From DATLMR01 sp035634255 (lineage in GTDB: Bacteria; Acidobacteriota; Blastocatellia; UBA7656): a stretch of DNA of 6,867 bases. The notes beneath the pieces are model-generated. The model did no database searches. It was not told the origin of the DNA and saw only the letters and a list, made by a program, of their open reading frames with translations. Below, one piece after another: positions 1-4,472 of this stretch. The translations under genes were made by a program, and so were the position numbers. The stretch covers positions 1 through 6,867 of the forward strand of contig DASQDI010000035.1 in the NCBI GenBank assembly GCA_035634255.1, written 5' to 3'. The stretch's first letter is position 1. Every line of letters starts with the position of its first letter.

Positions 1-1946
1 CCCTCTGGAACTCGGCGTTCAATCATAAACAGTTCTGGGACGGCCGCGCGGCGGACCTCGAAGAGCAGGCGCTCGGGCCGATCAAAGACGATAAAGAGAT
101 GGCCCAGGACCCCGAAGCGCTCGTCTCGGAACTGAAAGCCATCCCCGAATACGCGCGGCGGTTCGACGCGGCCTTCGGGGGCTCGGGCGGCTCCGGCGTC
201 TCGGTCGACAACGTGCTCAAAGCAATCGCCTCGTTCGAGCGCACGCTCATCTCGAACAACTCCCCCTTCGACCGCTACGTGAACGGGGACGCGGGCGCGC
301 TCACGCCGGAACAGGTCCGCGGCTTCAACCTGTTCCGGTCGGGCAAGACCCGCTGCTTCGAATGCCACGGGCTCCCCACGTTCGCCAACCCCGATTTCAA
401 GATCATCGGGGTGCCCGACCTCGACCCGCAGCAGCCGGACCTGGGGCGCGCGGAGGTCGAAGGCGGGGAAGGGTACAGGCGGGCCTTCAAGGTGCCGACC
501 CTCCGCAACGTCGCGCTCAACCCCCCGTACATGCACAACGGGCGCTTCAAAGACCTGACGGAAGTTATAGACTTCTACTCGCGCGGCGGGGGCCCCGGCC
601 TCGGGTTCGACACCCCTCACCTCGACGATAAGATCCGCCCCTTCACCCTCTCCGGTCAGGAGAAGAGTGATTTGATCGCGTTCCTCTCCGCCCTCACCGA
701 CGAGTCGAACCTGCCCGCCTTCCCCGAGCGCGTGCCTTCGGGGCTGCCGGTCGTGGCGCGGCTCGACAACCCCGCCCGCCGGCTCGTGGCAGAGCACAAC
801 GCGGGCTCGCGGGGAGAGAAGCCCGCCCACAGGCCCGCGCAGACGATAAGGGTCAACGCGGGCGAATCGATTCAGGCGGCGATGACGCGCGCCCGCGCGG
901 GCGACACCGTCGAAGTCATGCCGGGAGTTTATAAAGAAGAGATATTCATCGACCTCGACAACGTCACCCTGCGCGGGCTCACCCCCGACGGGAAGGTGGC
1001 GCGGCCGCAGGCCGGGCGCGACGGGAGGCCCTCGGCCGAAACAGGCTCCGGGAGCCACTTCTGGCCCACGCTCGACGGGGAGAAGAGGCTCGCGGACGCG
1101 GTGATCGCGACCGGCAGCAACTTCGTCATCGAAGGGTTCGAGGTCAGGAATTACGTCGGCAACGGCATCCAGGTGCAGAACGCCTCGGGCCCGGTCTTCC
1201 GCGACCTGATGATCGACGACACGGGGCTGTATGGGGTCTACCCGGTGAGCTGCTCCGGGGTGACGGTCGAGCGCGTGACCGTGACCCGAATCGCGGACGC
1301 GGGGATCTACGTCGGGCAGTCGCGCGACATAGTGGTCAGGGACTCGGTGGCGCACGGGAACGTCACCGGCATCGAGATCGAGAACTCCGTCAACGCCGTC
1401 GTCGAGAACAACCTCGTCTACAACAACACCGGGGGCATTCTGGTCTTCGTCCTCCCCAACAACCCGTCGAAGGTCGGGCGCAACTGCCGCGTGTCGGGCA
1501 ACCGCGTCCTGGACAATAACCACCCGAACTTCGGCAACCCGAGCTCCATCGTCGGCAAGGTCCCCCCCGGCGGGGGCATCTTCATAATGGCCGCCGACGA
1601 GACGGAAGTGACCGGGAACGAGATTCGCGGCAACAACTCTTACGGCGTCGCCGTGATGAGCCTGGGCGTGGCCTTCCCGAAAGGCACCCGCTTCGACGTG
1701 GGGCCGCTGCCCGAGCGGAATCGCGTCCACGGGAATGTCTACGCGGACAACGGGCGCGAGCCCTCGAAGTCCATAACGGACGCGGGGCTCGCGGGCGCGG
1801 ACCTGCTGTGGGACCTGAGCGGGTGGTCGAACACATGGCAGGAGAAGGACGCGACTCGGGCGACCCCGCTCCTGAGCGCGAGCTGGCCTTCGTTCGCGCG
1901 CCGCGCTTACTGGCGCGCGCTCACCCTCGCGCAGGAGTACCTGTGA
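1..1946 (+). CDS. Di-haem cytochrome c peroxidase (MauG-like) fused to SO2929-type right-handed beta-helix protein, 5'-partial
   Basis: The reading frame is open from the left edge (first whole codon at 3), so the true start, signal peptide and first haem motif lie outside; 647 residues are visible. Counting from the first visible residue, 1-230 match the C-terminal two-thirds of the CCP/MauG family: the FWDGRA..LEEQALGPI block (11-27), haem-binding CFECH (118-122), PYMHNGRF (175-182) and the closing LIAFLSAL helix (224-231). A Pro/Arg-rich linker follows. From about 281 (TIRVNAGESIQAAM) to 600 are beta-helix rungs, including DAGIYVGQS, GIEIENS and NTGGILVF, which I recognise from the SO2929/TIGR03805 family; the tail LWDLSGWSNTW also fits. 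Family knowledge: the peroxidase half oxidises or reduces substrates in the periplasm through two c-haems; the beta-helix half has no established function, and such helices often bind polysaccharide. Inference: an exported redox enzyme with a binding domain. Transcribed towards the convergent zinc-ribbon gene. Confidence 0.88.
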   Translation, partial: LWNSAFNHKQFWDGRAADLEEQALGPIKDDKEMAQDPEALVSELKAIPEYARRFDAAFGGSGGSGVSVDNVLKAIASFERTLISNNSPFDRYVNGDAGALTPEQVRGFNLFRSGKTRCFECHGLPTFANPDFKIIGVPDLDPQQPDLGRAEVEGGEGYRRAFKVPTLRNVALNPPYMHNGRFKDLTEVIDFYSRGGGPGLGFDTPHLDDKIRPFTLSGQEKSDLIAFLSALTDESNLPAFPERVPSGLPVVARLDNPARRLVAEHNAGSRGEKPAHRPAQTIRVNAGESIQAAMTRARAGDTVEVMPGVYKEEIFIDLDNVTLRGLTPDGKVARPQAGRDGRPSAETGSGSHFWPTLDGEKRLADAVIATGSNFVIEGFEVRNYVGNGIQVQNASGPVFRDLMIDDTGLYGVYPVSCSGVTVERVTVTRIADAGIYVGQSRDIVVRDSVAHGNVTGIEIENSVNAVVENNLVYNNTGGILVFVLPNNPSKVGRNCRVSGNRVLDNNHPNFGNPSSIVGKVPPGGGIFIMAADETEVTGNEIRGNNSYGVAVMSLGVAFPKGTRFDVGPLPERNRVHGNVYADNGREPSKSITDAGLAGADLLWDLSGWSNTWQEKDATRATPLLSASWPSFARRAYWRALTLAQEYL

Positions 1947-1966
1947 GGGCGGGGCCGGGTGTCCGG

Positions 1967-1988
1967 CGGATCATAAGAGATCCGTTTT
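1967..1988 (+). terminator. Rho-independent terminator candidate after the peroxidase/beta-helix gene
   Basis: A perfect 6-bp stem CGGATC / GATCCG (1967-1972 with 1979-1984) closes a 6-nt loop ATAAGA and is followed directly by TTTT (1985-1988). It sits 20 bp after the TGA of the upstream gene, in the correct orientation for it. The stem is short and the U-tract is only four long, so efficiency may be modest. It overlaps a longer competing hairpin at 1969-2006. Confidence 0.6.
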
Positions 1989-2006
1989 ACAGAATCCCTT
2001 ATGATC
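1969..2006. repeat. Long inverted repeat overlapping the terminator
   Basis: The perfect 9-bp arms GATCATAAG (1969-1977) and CTTATGATC (1998-2006) extend inward past one A/C mismatch by three more pairs (GAT 1979-1981 with ATC 1994-1996), leaving a 12-nt loop. The left arm shares bases with the short terminator stem, so in RNA the two structures exclude each other. It lies between the convergent 3' ends of genes 1 and 2 and would form in transcripts from either strand. No U-run follows it on either strand, so by itself it does not look like a classical terminator. Confidence 0.6.
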
Positions 2007-2032
2007 TGAAGGCTGGAACTGTAGTCTGCTGA

Positions 2033-2446
2033 TTATATTTTGAAGAGTTTGTCGAACGCCGAGCGTGGGTCTTTGGTCTCTACGGCCGCGGTCGTAGTCT
2101 CGCGCTCAATGGTCTTGCGCGGCTCGAACAGCGCGCACTCGTTGCGCTGGTCCTTCTTCGGGATGCGCTCGGTCACGGGCTTCCTGCACTGAAAGCGCGC
2201 GCCCGGATCGAAGCTTATACAGTTCTTACAGGTGTGCAGGTCGCTGTGGCACTTCGGGCACTGAGAGTCCAGAGCGATGCCCCCGACTTCTATCTTGACC
2301 TGGGTGCCGCAGAGGTTACACCTCGTCACCTCGCGGAAGGGTGGCATCTTCGGCGAGCGCACATCGCTCCGTTGCTGCGTCGCCGGGCGCGAGTTCTGCT
2401 CCCTGCCCTCGTCCTGATAGCCACGCTGCTTGTATTTTCTGTCCAT
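2033..2446 (-). CDS. Small eight-cysteine zinc-ribbon-like protein, function unknown
   Basis: A 137-residue protein. I chose the ATG at 2446 because GAGGAG lies 5 nt upstream; an in-frame GTG at 2479 would add 11 residues but has no good ribosome site. Residues 1-40 are charged and probably disordered. Cysteine pairs follow: CNLC (43-46) and CPKC (63-66), spaced like a zinc ribbon, then CKNC (73-76), C87 and C104 in the pattern C-x2-C-x10-C-x16-C, ending in NEC-x2-F. The tail 110-137 is Thr/Lys/Glu-rich and ends DKLFKI. There is no signal peptide or membrane segment, so it is probably cytoplasmic. Two structural zinc ions are the likeliest reading; an iron-sulfur or rubredoxin-like site is less likely because of the wide spacing. 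I cannot name a family or function. It is convergent with the beta-helix gene and divergent from the haloperoxidase gene, so it appears monocistronic. Confidence 0.8.
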   Translation of the reverse strand: MDRKYKQRGYQDEGREQNSRPATQQRSDVRSPKMPPFREVTRCNLCGTQVKIEVGGIALDSQCPKCHSDLHTCKNCISFDPGARFQCRKPVTERIPKKDQRNECALFEPRKTIERETTTAAVETKDPRSAFDKLFKI

Positions 2447-2451
2447 AAAAT

Positions 2452-2457
2452 CTCCTC
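2452..2457 (-). promoter_or_regulatory. Ribosome binding site of the zinc-ribbon gene
   Basis: GAGGAG on the minus strand, 5 nt before the ATG at 2446; this decides the start over the GTG at 2479. A second Shine-Dalgarno-like run (AAGGAGAGG, about 2465-2473) lies further upstream and is too far from the ATG to serve it. Confidence 0.75.
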
Positions 2458-2777
2458 GTAAAACGCCTCTCCTTATCACAATTATTCTTGAAAATTTCCT
2501 GAGTTTGGGTCTGGTCAGATTTGGTTAAACGTTCTTATTCGGTAGTCCGAGACAACCTCGGGGCTCGCCTTCGAAATAACGACCTGGTATCTGGAGTTCC
2601 AAGACCGATAGAGATGCCATTCCCTTATACATCATCCGCGGCCACTAATCAATCGCTTTCTCGCCCCGGCTCCATTTTTATCAACGGTCGAGGCTATTTA
2701 ATCAAGGAATAAAAACGAACGCGGACCGCCCCGAGCCGGCGAAACGGTCATTCGCGCGACACGCCCCGCCCGCGACC
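2458..2777. other. AT-richer intergenic island between divergent genes, no gene supported
   Basis: This stretch separates the zinc-ribbon gene from the haloperoxidase promoter. By hand count 2461-2700 is about 46% G+C, against about 75% for 3121-3180 in the neighbouring gene. The only reading frame of note (2521-2712, + strand, TTG start, 63 codons) has no convincing ribosome site and no recognisable protein, so I do not call it. Two small hairpins are visible: CCGAG / CTCGG at 2547-2561, and an imperfect one centred on TGGAGTTCCA at 2592-2601. The promoter of the zinc-ribbon gene must lie here, but I find no convincing -35/-10 pair on the minus strand. Confidence 0.5.
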
Positions 2778-2805
2778 TTGACACCGCGACCGAGTCGAAT
2801 ATAAT
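2778..2805 (+). promoter_or_regulatory. Perfect-consensus sigma-70 promoter for the haloperoxidase gene
   Basis: TTGACA at 2778-2783 and TATAAT at 2800-2805 both match the sigma-70 consensus at six of six positions, separated by 16 bp (optimum 17). Transcription would start near 2812, giving a leader of about 118 nt before the ATG at 2930. The site points at the haloperoxidase gene and no other gene intervenes. Confidence 0.82.
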
Positions 2806-2818
2806 TCATCACCGTCGC

Positions 2819-2845
2819 AGCGTTTTAGAATGAGACCCGGACGCT
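2819..2845 (+). other. Possible 5'-leader hairpin
   Basis: Just after the predicted transcription start, AGCGT (2819-2823) pairs with ACGCT (2841-2845), extendable by two T-G wobbles, around a loop of about 13 nt. A short structure this near the 5' end could stabilise the message, but five Watson-Crick pairs can occur by chance. Confidence 0.3.
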
Positions 2846-2870
2846 TCCTGAATAATCTTCCAGAGGTCGG

Positions 2871-2900
2871 CCATCTCATACCATCACATTCCATTCGATA
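2871..2900 (+). repeat. Three 10-bp-phased CCAT units in the haloperoxidase leader
   Basis: Three consecutive 10-mers, CCATCTCATA, CCATCACATT and CCATTCGATA, start at 2871, 2881 and 2891. All share CCAT at positions 1-4 and AT at positions 8-9. The spacing equals about one helical turn, so the CCAT faces align on one side of DNA. They lie between the promoter and the ribosome site. This could be an operator for a multimeric regulator or a chance run. Confidence 0.4.
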
Positions 2901-2918
2901 AAATCAACGAGCAGGACC

Positions 2919-2923
2919 AGGAG
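2919..2923 (+). promoter_or_regulatory. Ribosome binding site of the haloperoxidase gene
   Basis: AGGAG lies 6 nt before the ATG at 2930. The site fixes this start; the resulting protein begins with a complete Tat-type signal sequence. Confidence 0.8.
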
Positions 2924-2929
2924 AGGGAA

Positions 2930-4438
2930 ATGAAGAAACATCTTTCTGCGGAGAGGAGTTCGACTCGGGGGCGTAAGCCTTCCGGGGGGACGCCCCGGTT
3001 CATCCGTTCGATCAGCAGGCGGAAGCTCATCACGGGGCTCGCCTGTCTCGCGCTCATCGTCACGGGGGCCGCGCGCCCGGCGCGCGCGCACTCGGGCGTG
3101 GAAGGCGTCGTCCTTGAGTGGAATCAGGCGGCGCTTCAGGCCGTGCGCGAGACGCGGCTCGGGCCTCCGATGGTGGCGCGCGCCCTCGCGATTCTGCACA
3201 CGGCGATGTTTGACGCATGGGCGCCTTACGACGCCGTCGCGGTCGGCACCCAATTCGGGGGGGAGCTGAGGCGGCCCCCGGAGGAGCGCGACTCTCCGAC
3301 CAAGGCGAAAGCCATGAGCTTCGCTGCCTATCGCGTGCTCTCCGACCTCTTCCCGAGCAGGGTCGCGGTATTTAACGAGCTGATGAGCCGCCAGGGGCAT
3401 GACCCCGCGAACACCTCGACCGATACCACGACCCCCGAAGGCATAGGCAACGTGGTGTCAAGCGCCATCCTCAGCTTCAGGCACGGCGACGGCTCCAACC
3501 AGCTCGGCGATTTAAACCCCGGAGCCTACTCCGACTACACGGGCTACAGGCCGGTCAACACTCCCGACAAGATCATAGACCCGGAGCGGTGGCAGCCGTT
3601 GAGGCTCCCCAACGGCACGGTGCAGACGTTCCTCGTGCCGCAGTGGGGTCTAGTCACTCCGTTCGCGCTCGTCTCCGGTTCCGAGTTGAGGCCCAAGGCC
3701 CCGGCCGCCTTTTCGAGCCCCACGTACCGCTCTCAGGCCGAAGCCCTGGTCCGCATCAGCGCCAAGCTGGGCGACCGGGAGAAGGCCATCTCGGAATACT
3801 GGTCGGACGGCCCGGCGTCGGCGACGCCTCCGGGCCACTGGATACTGCTGGCGGAATTCGTCTCCGAAAGAGACGACCATAACCTCGATAAGGATGTGAA
3901 GCTCTTCTTCGCGCTGTCGAACGGGCTGATGGACGCGAGCATCGCGTGCTGGGACGCGAAGCGTTTCTACGATTACGTGCGCCCCATCTCCGCCATCCGA
4001 TTTCTCTTCAGGGGGCAGACGATCCTCGCCTGGGCGGGGCCTTTCCAGGGGACGAAGCGAATCAGGGGCGAGGACTGGCAGCCTTACCAGGTCCCGAGTT
4101 TCGTCACCCCTCCGTTCGCGGAATACGTCTCGGGCCACAGCACCTTCAGCGCGGCGAGCGCGGAGATATTAAAGCTGTACACGGGTAGCGACTTCTTCGG
4201 GGCGATGGCGGTCATACCCGCGGGGTCTTCTCTGATCGAGCCCGGCGCGGTGCCTTCGGAAGACGTGCTGCTTTCGTGGGCGACTTTCTCCGAGGCCGCT
4301 GCGGAGGCGGGCCTCTCCCGCCGCTTCGGGGGCATTCACTTCGAAGATGGGGACCTGCGCGGGCAGCAGCTCGGCCGCGAGATCGGCGCGCGGGTCTGGG
4401 CGAAGGCCCAGTCCTACTTCAACGGCACGGCCCGATGA
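2930..4438 (+). CDS. Tat-exported vanadium-dependent haloperoxidase family protein (PAP2 superfamily)
   Basis: A 502-residue protein with a twin-arginine signal: SRRKLIT (29-35), a hydrophobic stretch to about 48 and the cleavage motif ARA (51-53). The catalytic region fits the vanadate/phosphate pocket of this superfamily: W341, K344 and R351 in K-x6-RP; F396 and S401-G402-H403 in a V-SGH version of PSGH; and S463-R464-x5-H470. Spacings equal those of the fungal chloroperoxidase residues W350, K353, R360, F397, S402-H404, R490 and H496. H470 would bind vanadate and H403 would act as acid-base. The downstream Asp of the classic H-x3-D motif is shifted (HFEDGD, 470-475). Known chemistry: H2O2-dependent halide oxidation to hypohalite; phosphatase relatives share the pocket. 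I infer periplasmic halogenating or related activity; halide preference cannot be read from sequence. It has its own promoter and a ~118-nt leader. Confidence 0.88.
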   Translation: MKKHLSAERSSTRGRKPSGGTPRFIRSISRRKLITGLACLALIVTGAARPARAHSGVEGVVLEWNQAALQAVRETRLGPPMVARALAILHTAMFDAWAPYDAVAVGTQFGGELRRPPEERDSPTKAKAMSFAAYRVLSDLFPSRVAVFNELMSRQGHDPANTSTDTTTPEGIGNVVSSAILSFRHGDGSNQLGDLNPGAYSDYTGYRPVNTPDKIIDPERWQPLRLPNGTVQTFLVPQWGLVTPFALVSGSELRPKAPAAFSSPTYRSQAEALVRISAKLGDREKAISEYWSDGPASATPPGHWILLAEFVSERDDHNLDKDVKLFFALSNGLMDASIACWDAKRFYDYVRPISAIRFLFRGQTILAWAGPFQGTKRIRGEDWQPYQVPSFVTPPFAEYVSGHSTFSAASAEILKLYTGSDFFGAMAVIPAGSSLIEPGAVPSEDVLLSWATFSEAAAEAGLSRRFGGIHFEDGDLRGQQLGREIGARVWAKAQSYFNGTAR

Positions 4439-4442
4439 TGGG

Positions 4443-4472
4443 CCGCGCCGTCGGGCGGACCTCTATAATTTT
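4443..4472 (+). terminator. Weak terminator candidate after the haloperoxidase gene
   Basis: A hairpin of six G-C pairs with one bulged G (4443-4449 with 4453-4458, loop GTC) starts 4 bp after the TGA. An A/T-rich run TATAATTTT follows at 4464-4472. The tail is not a clean U-tract and it runs into the last codons of the convergent DUF4139 gene, so this is only a candidate. I see no terminator on the opposite strand. Confidence 0.35.

Noticed and set aside
1808..2032. A 74-codon + strand frame running past the end of gene 1
   Set aside because: It overlaps the beta-helix tail in another frame, spans the terminator and has no ribosome site or recognisable product.
2470..2500. A sigma-70 promoter for the zinc-ribbon gene on the minus strand
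   Set aside because: -10-like hexamers (AATAAT, GATAAG) exist but no acceptable -35 lies 16-18 bp upstream of either.
2521..2712. A 63-codon + strand frame starting at TTG in the AT-richer island
   Set aside because: It has no Shine-Dalgarno sequence at proper spacing, a rare start codon and no recognisable protein; kept only as part of the island description.
2521..2716. A possible tRNA or other known RNA in the divergent intergenic region
   Set aside because: I looked for the GGTTCGA T-loop and a cloverleaf and found no matching stems; the hairpins present are short and do not match a family I know.
3035..3049. A lipoprotein signal at Cys39 of the haloperoxidase (GLAC)
   Set aside because: The -3 position is Gly, not Leu, Val or Ile, and cleavage there would cut the hydrophobic stretch short; the Tat signal with ARA cleavage fits better.
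2876..3400. A 174-codon open frame on the - strand
   Set aside because: It lies opposite the start of the haloperoxidase gene, is Arg/Pro-rich and has no domain; it is a shadow of the real gene and would overlap its promoter leader.
3650..4138. A 162-codon open frame on the - strand
   Set aside because: It is antisense to the haloperoxidase catalytic region and its sequence is low-complexity Arg/Glu-rich.
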